DNA of 64,000 nucleotides from Lepiota brunneoincarnata (taxonomy: Eukaryota > Basidiomycota > Agaricomycetes > Agaricales > Agaricaceae): assembly GCA_023014365.1 (NCBI GenBank), contig JAEBUN010000020.1, positions 248,001-312,000 of the forward strand. Direction: 5' to 3'. The notes below the pieces were generated by a model that worked only from the letters and a program-made list of their open reading frames with translations, did no database searches and had not been told where the DNA came from. This document shows, in pieces, positions 12,801 to 23,964 of this stretch (position 1 is the first letter of the stretch; each line of letters opens with the position of its first letter). The translations under genes were made by a program, and so were the position numbers.

Positions 12801-15011
12801 GAAGACTTGGACTTGGGCGAACTGATCTGGGTGTGAGCATTCTTGCACTCCTTTGCGACTTTGATCAACCTCTTTACAATGCCCTACATGATTGCCGAGT
12901 CAGTAAGAGGTATTCGGAGAGAATAAACAAGCGAACCAATCCATCAATATTTTTCTTAAGTACTGGGTCCCCATGAAGGGAATTCAGCCAGTTGCTGATT
13001 AGGATTCGTACTTCGCGGTTTGGCAAGAAGTCCACGGTGAAAAAAGTGAGCAACCAGTAGCGGATGGCCACAAAGGTTCGAACGCGGACTATGCGTCGTA
13101 CTTTCTCATCGTGGGTTGAAGTCGGTCGTTGAAGGGCCCAGTGGAAGCGACAGATGAGTAGCTGACATAGGTCGACTGCGCTGACATATGTCCGATATGT
13201 TAGGAAGAAATTGAGCAACTCATCGTAGTTGAGGTCACTTGTCAACTGGGCGATCCAGCGTTCAATAGTCGCTGCAAGTAGAACTTTCTGGACAGGAGCT
13301 CCCTTGGCCGAGTTGCGACTTGTGTCTGACTGACGAGGCTTCGCTTTACTTCGTCTCTTCGATAAACTCGAGGACGGGCCAACAGAGGCATCAGTAAAGC
13401 TGTCGCGTGAAGCCGAGTGATCATCGTAATCCTTGTCTAGAAGTTCCCCCCAAATGACAAACCGTGGATCGTCCCGAGGTGCAGCGGTGTCATCAGCGGA
13501 CAATGAGAGTTTGATCACCGTCGTGTCCACCGTCTCGGGGAAAAAACGGTCGAGAAGAGGTAGGCCTCGGTATGTCTGCAAAACATCAAAAACTTTGGTG
13601 GAATATTGTGTCAACATGGTGATCTCTGGAGAAAGAGTGTATTCTCCGTCTTGCTCCTGGGTGGGGAGTTCAATACTCAAATTAGAAGGTCGAGGGTCGA
13701 GAGCTAGAGTTGAATTGTCTTGGTCATTGGGATTCAGAGAAATAGGAGATTCTTGAGTGGATGGAGGGTGCATATGTACCTGTCGCGCAGTTTGGGTAGA
13801 TTCAAACGAGAGTTTCTCGTGCAGCTGCCGAGGGGGAGGAAGAAAGAGCATGGGTTGTTTGAGGGAAGGAGAATCAAATCCGACGCCGGGCCCAAAAGGA
13901 TGAAGGAAAGATGGACGACCGTTCTCAGCTGCTGTCTGGGATCCGAAAGGGCTCATGTCCTGAGAGGAGTGGCTATCCGAGAGCGGAAGCGAACTGTGCC
14001 AACCCATCACTTGTCCGAATATATCTCCTCGCCCTGATAACAGAAAATCAGAGTGAGCATTTTGAAGATAATGTGGAGTATCAGCCGAGGTGACACTCTG
14101 GGAGTGTATCCGACCAGTGGTGTTAATGGTTGGCTGGGGGCGCTGCTTTCCTTCTCCAAAGATAGCTAGATCCGGTATAGACCGCGTTTTCCTTGCTTTT
14201 TTCGTCCCAAGACCTTGGCTCACCGCGGTATGAGGTCTGCCGGAGATGCTTCCATTTTTGAACATCACGGGAGGTAAAAAATGCATGCTTATACGTGACC
14301 GGCGTTTTGGGTTCGATGAGTGTGACTCGGTGGGTGTCTTAGATATTGTATTGCGCGAAGATACAGGCTCCTCGATCTCTGGAGCAGAGGCAGCCGGTGC
14401 CGTTTGTTCTCGCAGACTGCAAAGAAAATCAGAAGAGAAAGTTTGTGCGTTTGACTATTCACGCACCCAACTCTATACCTCTTTTGTCCGTGTTGATTGA
14501 TGAACCCAGTGATCGTATAGGGCGAGCGAACTTGGACGTTGACACCATACTGCTGGTCCAAGTGCTTCTTAAATTCCCGGGCTGCAGGACCGGAAGGCAT
14601 ATCAACGAAGCTACTATCAGCTGATAGGTGCCCGGAAACAATACCGCAGTGTTGCTCAGTATTCATTGTTGGGAGTTTACCGTATCACTCACCAGCGACA
14701 ACCATCTCCACTGTGGCTATATCAGATGCTATGGTCGAACTGTCCCCAAGATCAGCGACAAGCTCAGCCAGGGCGATTCCAGTCCTCCCAGCGAGTGGAC
14801 CTGGGAGTGGAAAGAGCAACCGGGAGGCGGGCTGTGTTGGGGATGAGGTGACTGAAGAAGCGGGTGGGGATTCGGCGAAAGAAATTCCCTTCGGAGGCTC
14901 GGGTACCGAGACTTCAGGAAGGAGTGGAGATGTGGGCGAGGGCTCCCCCTGTGGGACAGACGCCTCGACCTGAAGGGGGTCGTTGACGTTCTCTACCGAG
15001 TTTGAAGTCAT
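9887..15011 (-). CDS. Ras guanine-nucleotide exchange factor (RasGEF_N plus CDC25-type RasGEF), one +1 frame break in the catalytic domain
   Basis: Very long protein (roughly 1,500 residues). The N-terminus (MTSNSVENVNDP...) is Pro/Ser-rich, then FVDMPSGPAAREFKKHL and RSPYTITGFINQHGQKRY. After a disordered region comes RasGEF_N: KVLLAATIERWIAQLTSD, LNYDELLNFFLTYRTYVS, RTFVAIRYWLLTFFTVDF and IVKRLIKVAKECKNA. A ~600-residue low-complexity linker separates it from the catalytic domain: REVLAQHFSMIDRELFM (the stretch begins RAEVLAQHF), LDWTLYLKDRARW, CYEQSNFHTLTAIIMAL, SAWHRIGIFEARVLKDL, FIGVYLSQLHRLGRLPDL and INVHKQRRIAEVIKSL. It would load Ras-type GTPases with GTP. An intron of about 44-53 nt ending CATGTAG (near 12890) fuses the two long open frames, so they are one gene. 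A +1 shift is needed at 10082-10084 (LPDS to MNLEPLINVH; CCC for expected CC). Confidence 0.85.
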
Positions 15012-15681
15012 TGTGCGGGCGTTTCGGGGTCGTGATGCAATTATACAATATCAAAAATTAACAGATCAGAAGTTCATGCTCCGAGGGACCAGAGAAGAGA
15101 AAGTGAATGGCCAAACAAGTTCCACCGGCCCTGGTATGCGCTCGAATGAGGGTGCGACAGAGAAAGTATGGTCGAAGGAAGAGTGAACTATGAGAAGGAC
15201 GAAAGACGATTAAAGAGCCTGAGAACGGCAAGAAAAAGCTAAGGGACGTCGGAGAGGCGGTCTTGGTCGTTGTGGTCGTCAAAGGTGAGGGAAAGAAAGT
15301 TCCGAGAAAGTGAACCTGAATCAAACAATATGATAATAAATAAATTATTATCCATTTTAGTTATCTTCCCCGTGAGACAATTCCTTCCCATCTGTCGTGA
15401 AAGAACGCCTCCTTCTCCGCTCTAACATCAAAGCAATCTAACGATCATTGATGCGAAGAGTTTTCCTACAGCTTCTTGGAATATTCTGGGAACGAGCTCC
15501 TTGCACAAATAAAGTTACTAGACTGACAAATTACATAATATCAACAAGGCTGTTAAAGTTGTGACGGATTCAGTCACCCCGTGACTAACGCGTCGCGAAT
15601 CAACTCGATGCATTTCTAGAGTTCATCCACGACGACTCGAACGCAAACCCCGCTTTCCACTCGCTTCAACGGTCTGTCAGT
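15012..15681. promoter_or_regulatory. Shared upstream region of the divergent RasGEF and ASF1 genes
   Basis: About 670 bp between two start codons on opposite strands. No coding frame is convincing. A/T-rich part near 15320-15360. Presumed to carry both promoters; I see no clear TATA box. Confidence 0.4.
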
Positions 15682-16243
15682 ATGTCAATTGTAACAATTA
15701 GGGTGTGTATACTGAACCCTCCTTCAGTCTAAGTCAGAACCTGAAGGAGCAATCCAACAGAATGTGGAATTCATCAACAATCCTGCACGGTTTACAGACT
15801 CCTACCGTTTTCGTGTTACATTTGAATGTATTGCACCGCTCAAAGACGGTGAGCACCATCAATCAAGCCCAACTTGATCTGACACATAAATAGATCTCGA
15901 GTGGAAACTAATCTACGTCTCTTCACCTGGGAACGAGGAGCTTGACCAAGAACTTGACGACTGCCTAGTAGGGCCCGTGCCCGTTGGAGTCAACTCTTTT
16001 GAATTCGAAGGGTCAGCTCCAGACCCATCCAAAATTCCAACGGAGGATGTTTTCGGTGTTGCCGCACTGATCCTGACCGGCTCGTACAAAGATCAGGAAT
16101 TCGTGCGAGTGGGATATTACCAAAACACGGAATACGACAATGAAGAGATGAAAGAGACGCCGCCAGCTAAGATTATGTTCGAACGTCTTGTGCGCGATAT
16201 CAGCACAAAACCTCGCGTTACTCGTTTCCAGATTAAATGGTAG
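15682..16243 (+). CDS. ASF1: Histone H3-H4 chaperone ASF1
   Basis: Three exons: 15682-15702 (MSIVTIR), 15761-15848 and 15894-16243, with introns GTGTGT...CCAACAG and GTGAGC...AATAG. The protein reads [83 protein letters not shown] and [10 protein letters not shown], an intact immunoglobulin-like ASF1 core of about 153 residues. ASF1 hands H3-H4 dimers to CAF-1 and HIRA. The TAG at 16241-16243 falls directly after the last core residue, while the same frame stays open to 16429 with an Ala/Ser/Pro-rich tail that ends acidic (DDLGDSEETDKQN), as fungal ASF1 tails do. Either the tail is lost here, or a 27-nt GTAGGC...TTCTAG segment (16240-16266) is removed, which would restore the frame exactly. 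Confidence 0.9.
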
Positions 16244-16557
16244 GCGATGCATACCAATGGTTCTAGGCAGATATTGGCTAAGGCTCATGACCCTAGGGAT
16301 GTTTCTCCACCCGCTCGGACTCTTGCGTCTGCGGGCGCCGCAACATCAGCTCCAGTTCCTTCCGCCGACGATCTCGGCGACTCCGAAGAGACCGACAAAC
16401 AGAATGGCACTACCTCTGAGCATTCATAACCTTCATGTTCTGTATATATCAGTTGTCTCATGGCGATTGTTGTAATATACAAATTGCTGTGCTTGTGTGC
16501 TTGTATAGTGATTATCTCTATATCAAATTGACTTGGGCTGGAGTCTAGAAGCTGGAT

Positions 16558-18928
16558 TCAACAGTCGTCTAGATCAATCATATTTACCTCAACATCGTCT
16601 TGGCCATCAATTTTCATGCTGGCAGGTTGATGCATCTTCGCCAAGCAGGATGATGGACCCCGCTCAACGCTGCTCGGCGCAACAACCCCCGATCTGATTT
16701 TGGGACCAGGACGAGGTCCGAGCGTGATCCCTTTTCGAGATCTTTGGACACTTTCCAGTACCTCCAGCTGATATCAACCAATGTTAATAACCTCGGGGGA
16801 GGAATGTGAATAACTGTCACCTTTTTTTGAGCAGCGGAATCATCTGTTTTCCCCTGAGAACCCGCTTTGAGAGTAGGATCGAAACCAAGCTGCTTGATAA
16901 CTTCAGCGGTGTATGTATTCTTTCCCGGTCGCTTCTCATTGTCGACGAGCGACTTGAGGCCTTCTAACTTGCAACCCTTTTTCCGGCTCTCGGCGGCCTT
17001 CACGGTTCCACTGGAGACAACGTTCGCCTCTCGTGCCAACATAACCGCTCTCATTCCATTGCGATCTCGTTTTAGCAAAGCATTCAAGACACGATCGGCA
17101 TCAGCTGCACTCTTTCTTTGCGCCTTCGCTTGGCTTTCTCGGCCCATGGTCTCGCCAACATACATCGTCCTCGGATCGGCATTAGACCCATTCACGACAT
17201 GCCCTGATATCACATAAGTCGAACCTCCTGCAGCTTCTTCGGGTTTCAGTCCCCATTGTCGTGCAGGATCGTAACTGGATTTTTGCTTATGCACTGAAGT
17301 GTTTGACATGCCCGAGGTGCTGCATCATTACTCAGTTTCCTGCGCCATGGAATATAATGAAGAGGTGATTCACCCGGCTGAGAATTCGGCCCTTCCGGCG
17401 CGCCGATGTTGAACAGCATTCTGCAAATGATATTCGCAGACCTCACTGAGTCTCCTATCACACCAAGAACCACAAGCCTTCCCATCACGTTTGATGACAC
17501 CACACATCCCAAGGTCTCGAGAGCGGCCAATGACCGCAATCGACTCCGCCGACTCCGGGGTTAAAGCGAGAATATTATTCACTGGATGAGGTGTATCATT
17601 CGAGCGCTTAAGTGTGGAACACTGTCAACAAAAGGAACATCCAGAAACAATCCTCGACCTACCTGAAATGGCTTTAGAATCTTGGGATTTAGCAGAACGA
17701 TGACATCTCCTTCCTTGACCTTTGCCATCATCTCAAATGCACCGCGACTTCCTCCTTTGTACAGTTTTTGGGGCTTCTGACCATCCTCCCTCCGAATTAC
17801 ATCAAATCCATCTGACTCGAACAACAGCAGCGTCAGGAACGCATCCCCACGGATGACAGACTGCGCTCCATTGGCAGATGATTTCGATCGCGCACCAAAG
17901 TCAACCAGCTTGAAATTGACATACTTCTTTCCCGTAGGTTTCTTTACGTCGTCATTGTCGCCCTCGTTCTTGTTTTTCTGCCAAAGTTTCTTGCCCGGCT
18001 GTTCATCAGGATCCAAGGTGACAGGTGCACGCGTGAGCTTGACAGGCCCGCGTTCGGCTACAACAGCAATGGTGACCCAGTCACCAAGTACCGGCACGTC
18101 GTAGCCTTGCTTATCGGGCAGCAGTCGGGCAGTAGAATATAATCGTGAGGGCGAGAGGTAATAACGAGCTCGTAAATGTTCCCGAAGGTCCTCATGTGAC
18201 AACTTCCTGCTCCTGAGCTACGCATTAATATCAATGTATTTAAAATGAATGATATGACACACGACAGCCGTATACCCGAATGCGGTTCTAGGAGTTGGAA
18301 GCCCGGGTCATCCGAAGGAGGTGTAAACTCATACGGCCCAGGCTCAAGATCCTCAACCAAAACCAGTCGGTCGTCCCTTCCGGGACCATCGTTCTGTCCA
18401 GAGCTACTTGAACCTTCTGTTCTCCAGCTCGGTCGCGTCGGGTCCAAGAACGCGGACGTTCGGGCAACATGGTCGGGAGCGGGACTTTGACTTGACCGAT
18501 CCTTGACTTCTGCCAGTTTCTTAAGAAATTTCGACGGTGCGGGATCCGGCCGTTCCGCTACCTGAGCGAGGGGCTTGTCACCAGGCCTTGACATGGACGT
18601 TGTAACCCGTCTGCGCTGCTGGAAGGACGGTTGGCTGATCTTGGGCTGGGGCTGTCCACCGTTTCTGACCTCTAGTCGCCGCTTCTTCTCTATACTTGAG
18701 GCTCAATTTCGGAAGGCAGTGCCAGCAATATAACTCACTTGGAGACGGCGTAGCAGGTACCAAAAGCGTAGGTTCTGGGTTCTTCCTCTTTTGAGGGCTG
18801 GAGGCAATCAGGGTACAGGTCTGGTCATCAGGTATTTCCAGTAGCTGTGCCTGGAGGGCAGCGATCTGTGCTTTGAGCTCTGTCTGGCGTTTCTGTGCAG
18901 CATCCGTTCGTGATGTTGACGAATCCAT
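16558..18928 (-). CDS. MCM10: DNA replication factor MCM10
   Basis: Starts MDSSTSRTDAAQKRQTELK with a short coiled coil (ELKAQIAALQAQLLEI), the usual self-association segment. A disordered linker is followed by the OB-fold: LREHLRARYYLSPSRL, GDWVTIAVVAERGPVKL, GKKYVNFKLVDFGARS, GDAFLTLLLFESDGFD and EGDVIVLLNPKILKPF. Then comes the MCM10 zinc finger: MCGVIKRDGKACGSWCD plus CEYH, a CCCH cluster. The C-terminal part has GMRAVMLAREANVVSSG and EVIKQLGFDPTLKAG and ends EVNMIDLDDC-stop. MCM10 binds ssDNA, CMG helicase and Pol alpha at origins. Introns include GTAGGT...TTGACAG before the zinc finger and GTGACA...ATCAG near the end. All junctions I joined keep frame. The C-terminal half is a basidiomycete version and not all of it matches what I remember of other fungi. 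Confidence 0.88.
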
Positions 18929-19396
18929 GATTCAGGAATGCAATGCGAATTAAGGAGGCATAAACGCGCTAGCGCGTTGTTATTACCTATTTGCGACTCA
19001 GAGTGGTGACAGGAATATTCACACGCTTGGTGCATTAATCGAATTCGAACTCCGATACCCTTCGAAAAAGAGATGCAAAGTCGCAGATATTCACAAAACA
19101 GCATACCACAATGCTGTAAAGGCGAGAAAAATATTTTCATCATTAAAGCAGTCCGATGTCTACTGCATAAGGTGGCGCTGCGTTATGAAAGTGTTTCGAA
19201 ACGGAGAGGAACCTTGAAACAAGATCCCGGAATATACCGCGCGAGGTCAGTGGCAGGTCGAGTTGGGGGTGTGATTCATCTGCCACGGCTTACTGAAGCC
19301 AACATCAACCCAAAACCATCTTGACCCGAAACCACTCTGGGGAGTAGCTCCAATACGTTTTCTACCACTCTCCCTCCACACAATTTTCTTTCCTCC
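18929..19396. other. Divergent intergenic region between MCM10 and an unrecognised gene
   Basis: 468 bp with no convincing coding frame. Presumed to hold the MCM10 promoter and the promoter of the plus-strand gene starting at 19397. Confidence 0.4.
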
Positions 19397-20626
19397 ATGT
19401 CTCTTCCCTCACGCTTTGTCCAGCTCTCCTCGCTGCCGCCTGAGGGCGCTGAATTAATCCCGTACCCACTACCTGAGATAGTAGATATACGCAGAGATGC
19501 TGTAGATTTAGCTTGTCGTTTGAGCTGTCTTTCTCGCTTCCTCAGAGCAGCGAGAAAGCTGCTCACATGCCAATATCTTACTCCAGATGAATTCCATAGA
19601 CATTCTAGAAAGGTCTGTCCACATCTTATGTCCTTCTCACCCGAATCTTCCTGCTAACACCAATCTCGCTCGCCTTATGGCTGATAGATCATCCGCCTTG
19701 TCGAGGTAAAGCCATCAGTTTCTTTTTCACATTGAAGAAAGTTACTAACACATCCCGTACCCCTGTTCCTTTTTCTTCTTCCGTTGTTTCACTCCGTATG
19801 CAACAGATCGCCCGCAGAACTTTGGCAGAGGCCAATCTTCTTCTTTTCTCTTTCCACAGCTGCCATTCTCCCTTGCAGCCTCAAAAATCTGCATATAGGG
19901 ACCTTTTGAGAATGTTGCATGATCACCGGCACCACGTCGACACCGCGTTGCAAGGTAATTTACCCACCCCCGAATTCACCCCCACGCCTACGACACAGAC
20001 ATATTCTGACGAGTTTACATAAACGCTCAGATCGATTAGCCCAATTGCTGCATTCCTTAGCCCCCTACCTTCCGAAGTCGAAGAGGATGGGTGCATCGGC
20101 TATTGTACCAGGAAGGCCAGATGCGGCTTCTTCGGAGGGTCGACCCGGGACGTTGGCAACAGCCTCCATCCAGCAGCCTCGGAAACGCCCACACTGCAAA
20201 CCCGTAACAAACCCTGAAAAGGACCCTCAACTCATGCCGCGTAAGTCTAAATAATGTTTTGTCCCGTCTCAGGTCCGAATTGGGCGCTCACCTCTCGTGC
20301 TCACTCACACAGCCCCAGACATTTTCTCTGAGCCCTGCACAAAATACCAGCGCACAGCCCGGAGCAGTAGGCGCAGCCATCAACAACTCTGGGATCCTGA
20401 ATTATTCACCTCCGCACCGGCTCGGAGGAGCCGCAGGCGGGGTTTGCACATTGAAGATAACAACCAAGAAAACAACCCGGTTATTACAGAGCTCGAGCCA
20501 CCTCAGAGACTCCTGCGACCGCTACCCCGTCGCTTCGGGATTTTTTGTACCGGTAAAATTACGATGCACCGGGAGAAGGAGAAGGTTGGTCGTCGAGCGG
20601 GCACCAGCTCCGTCATCAAGGAATAG
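19397..20626 (+). CDS. Unrecognised multi-exon protein with coiled-coil-like N-terminus
   Basis: I do not recognise this protein. Exon 1 opens MSLPSRFVQLSSLPPEGAEL and PEIVDIRRDAVDLAC, then SRFLRAARKLL and YLTPDEFHRHSRK. Plausible introns (GTCTGT...GATAG, GTAAAG...CAACAG) add the short exon IIRLVE and IARRTLAEANLLLFSF. Further downstream LTSLHKRSDRLAQLLHSL and a Pro/Arg-rich tail up to 20626 look coding, but the phase across the next intron (about 19955-20001) does not match, so the 3' half could be a separate frame, a missed intron or another indel. The charged, helical N-terminal part and short helices suggest an interaction protein; no domain can be named. Boundaries are approximate. Confidence 0.45.
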
Positions 20627-21802
20627 ACCCGGGAGCAGCAGCTAATGCATAATAACGAGCCACCTCACTTGATTCGCATCTCTCTTTCATGCGTTTCAAA
20701 ACCACCATTTTTGATGCCCTTTGTATATCTATCTTTCCACGGACACCATGTCAGCTTGGATCGCACTTGACTCGTGTTTCTACAGTTATTCCTATCCCCG
20801 CCCTACATTTACACTTCTCCTTGTTATATATATATATATATTCCGCATGAACCTTTTCACTCCATTGATGTAGCTCTTGCCCTGATAATTAGAAAGCCTG
20901 AGCGTTAGACACTCATAGTTGGTCCCGGCGCGTGTACTTTGCCTGCGGCTGGAATAGGCCGTCCTGCTAGAACAGCACCAAGCACCTCTGTTATTTAAAT
21001 GGTAGAAAATAGCCCGATACAAATCAATCGACAACCAGTTGGGCCTTGGGACGCTAACTGCCCGTGGGACAAAATCTCGTGCGGTCAATCTGTGCTCTTT
21101 CCGAGGTCCCCTAATGACTCATCGAGATGACTCTTATCAGAACAATCCTTAACTATTCCTCCCACACAACTTCACTTTCCTTCCCGAGCGCACTGTCAGC
21201 CGACCCTTAGACACTTGGCATCAGGAACGAGTCCTCGGTATCCCTCGTCTCCTCCTCCGTTTTCGGTGACCATGACACTGGCAAGGTATCGATCTCAATC
21301 GCTGACAAACAAAACTGAATACTCGGAGGATGGCTTATCACTCGCCTGGATTCAGTCGTGGCTATGGGTTGGATAAAACGAGGTAATGTATCCTGAGAAA
21401 GAACGTCCAGCGCCCTGACCATAATTGCCTGGCCTGTTATCGGGGATTGTATTGTTCCTTCATGCTTGTTTGTGTTTTTGCATCAGCTGTGGGAGGATGT
21501 GTACCGATGAATAGCCATGGACTCACAATAATAAACTAAATACATTAGACAGAATAAACGAGAGCAGTTCATGCACCGGGTCCATGAAAAGTACTCAAAT
21601 AGTAATATGAGTACGTAAATAGCTCTCGTACCTGGTCTCCCTCCTTTACATGGCCGCTGTAGGTGAGTGACGTCGTAGTTGTGGCTCGCGGCGGTGGACC
21701 CACAAAAGACGTAATCACGTGACCATTCTAAATTTGCCAAGTAGCGATTATCTAATAACTTCATTGATCTCGAGTCACCTCACTGCAAACAAGTCTATCA
21801 CC
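20627..21802. other. Intergenic region upstream of eIF2-gamma with a (TA)n tract
   Basis: Nearly 1.2 kb without a supportable gene. A (TA)n microsatellite of about 16 nt sits at 20825-20841. Short minus-strand frames (20792-21088, 21207-21422) lack recognisable content. The last 100 bp (GTCACGTG-like ATCACGTGACC at 21715-21725, an E-box CACGTG) should be the eIF2-gamma promoter; that palindrome is the CBF1/USF-type bHLH site. Confidence 0.4.
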
Positions 21803-23541
21803 ATGCCCGACGACGAGACGCTCCAAAAACGTCAAGAGGAATCTGAATCTGAATCTGAAGATGACGAGCTCGAGATTGTCCCGAAAATCGATATCGACGT
21901 GACTAAACTCAATCCTCTCTCGCCCTGAAGTTATCTCGAAACAGGTCTGCGTTCTCACAGCGTTCTTGCATCCTCACGATCTCATCTCATCCTTGCGACT
22001 TCTTGGCCTTAGGCAACAATAAACCTGGGTGCGCAATTTTCTGCAAACAATTAGAGAAACCTCTCTTGCTGATCGGCCAACACATTGTAGGAACCATCGG
22101 TCATGTTGCCCACGGAAAATCAACAGTGGTAAAGGCAATATCGGGTGTCACGACAGTCCGTTTTAAGAACGAACTCGTCCGCAACATTACTATCAAACTT
22201 GGATACGCTAACGCCAAAGTGCATCCCTTTCTCCATTTCGCTTGCTACACCATCTTATCGAGTCCCTTTTTGCAGATCTACAAATGTGAAAACCCTGCTT
22301 GCCCACGACCAGGCTGCTTCCGATCCTATCGCTCCGATAAAGAAGACAGTCCTCCTTGCGAGCGACCGGGCTGTGGCCACCGCATGAAACTCGTCCGCCA
22401 CGTCTCTTTCGTCGATTGTCCCGGACACGACATTCTCATGGCCACCATGTTGAACGGTGCAGCTGTAATGGACGCCGCTCTTCTTCTCATCGCTGGAAAC
22501 GAAACATGCCCACAGCCACAAACATCGGAACACTTGGCCGCCGTTGAAATTATGAAACTTGAAAACATCATCATTCTGCAGAACAAAGTAGATTTGATTA
22601 AGGAAGTCCAAGCATTGGAGCATCAGAAGAGCATATCAGCGTTTGTAAAAGGTTGGTACTCCCTCTCCACGATGTCCAACCTCGGCTCACTCCCGAGACA
22701 GGCACAGTCGCCGAAAACTCCCCCATCGTCCCCATCTCCGCCCAACTAAAATACAACATCGACGCCGTCAATGAATATATCGTCAAACGCATCCCCGTCC
22801 CCACGCGCAACTTCACTTCAGATCCCAGACTCATCGTCATCCGTTCCTTCGATGTCAACAAACCCGGGGCAGAGGTAGACGAGCTTAAAGGTGGTGTTGC
22901 TGGTGGTTCTATCCTCACCGGTGTTCTTCGCCTCGGACAGGAAGTTGAGATCCGTCCGGGTATCGTCACCAAAGACAGTTCCGGAAAGACGAAATGCAAA
23001 CCTATATTTAGTAGGATATTGAGCTTACATGCGGAGACAAATCTATTGCAGTTTGCGGTGCCCGGTGGGTTGATTGGTGTGGGTACGAGGATCGATCCTA
23101 CGCTCTGTCGTGCGGATAGGCTTGTTGGACAGGTCTTGGGCGCTGTAGGCAAGCTGCCCAAAGTGTATGCTGGTGAGTGCGATCCCATCTCGTGCTACAC
23201 TAAAGATCCCGTACTTACCACTTCCTTTCCTTTTTCTTTCTTCAGAACTGGAGATCAGCTTGTTCCTACTCCGCCGCCTGCTCGGCGTTAAAACCGAAGA
23301 CAAGAAACAAACCAAAGTTTCCAAGCTCGTCAAGGGAGAGCTACTACTCATCAACATCGGCTCAACATCCACCGGCGGCCGTGTGCTCAGTGTAAAAGCC
23401 GACCTTGCGAAGATCCAGCTTACTTCGCCTGCATGTACAGAAGTCGGTGAAAAGGTTGCTCTATCCCGCCGCATTGAGAAACATTGGCGTCTGGTTGGAT
23501 GGGGAAGTGTGCAGCGTGGTACGGTATTGGAGTTGGATTGA
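21803..23541 (+). CDS. GCD11: Translation initiation factor eIF2 subunit gamma (GTPase), one +1 frame break
   Basis: Delivers Met-tRNAi to the 40S subunit. Acidic start [16 protein letters not shown], then LNPLSPEVISKQATINLG, G1 loop [33 protein letters not shown], zinc-knuckle-like [11 protein letters not shown] and CERPGCGH, G3 [18 protein letters not shown]4 [10 protein letters not shown] (NKxD), G5 region [12 protein letters not shown], domain [20 protein letters not shown], and the domain III end [15 protein letters not shown] with stop at 23539-23541. Four introns join cleanly: GTCTGC...CCTTAG, GTGCGC...TTGTAG, GTTGGT...GACAG and GTGAGT...TTCAG, plus one after YANAK. The frame breaks once, at 21923-21928: TCG CCC TGA AGT must be read S-P-E-V, skipping one base. 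This is a single-copy essential gene in fungi, so true loss is implausible. Confidence 0.9.
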
Positions 23542-23964
23542 TTGTAGGGTGCGGTGAGTGTGTTGAGGTGAGGTTTTGGTCTAGGTGCTACTGGACCATG
23601 TGGGACAGTTTTTCTGTAGTTGGGTGTTGTTGGGCCTTTCATAGATCATCACTTCGCTTATCCCGTCTCCTTTCCCCCCTTCCCAACAATCATGCTCAGC
23701 ATCGAATACTAATAACGGAATGTAACAATACCACGCGGACATTCTAGACCTTACCAATGTCAGCACAAGTAGAAGAAAATTATTACTGTGAGCAACGAGA
23801 TAAGTGGATGCATCAGGAAGCATTGCATGCAGGGTATGTAGGTACAGGTGTCCAGACGAGCTTGGGGGGGGGGGTTGGGATGAAGCTGGGCGAAGTAAAG
23901 AGTTCGGTTCTCGAGGGACAATCAAAGTGGGTCAGGCTCTGGAAACGAGGGCATCCCTCCGTGG
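23542..23964. other. Convergent 3' region between eIF2-gamma and the RING-CH gene
   Basis: About 420 bp between two facing stop codons. No coding signal. Contains a ten-base G run near 23864-23875, on the plus strand. Confidence 0.5.

Noticed and set aside
10568..12868. 766-codon open frame as a gene of its own
   Set aside because: It begins inside RasGEF_N, directly after an intron ending CATGTAG, and runs into the catalytic domain; it is the large middle exon of the RasGEF gene.
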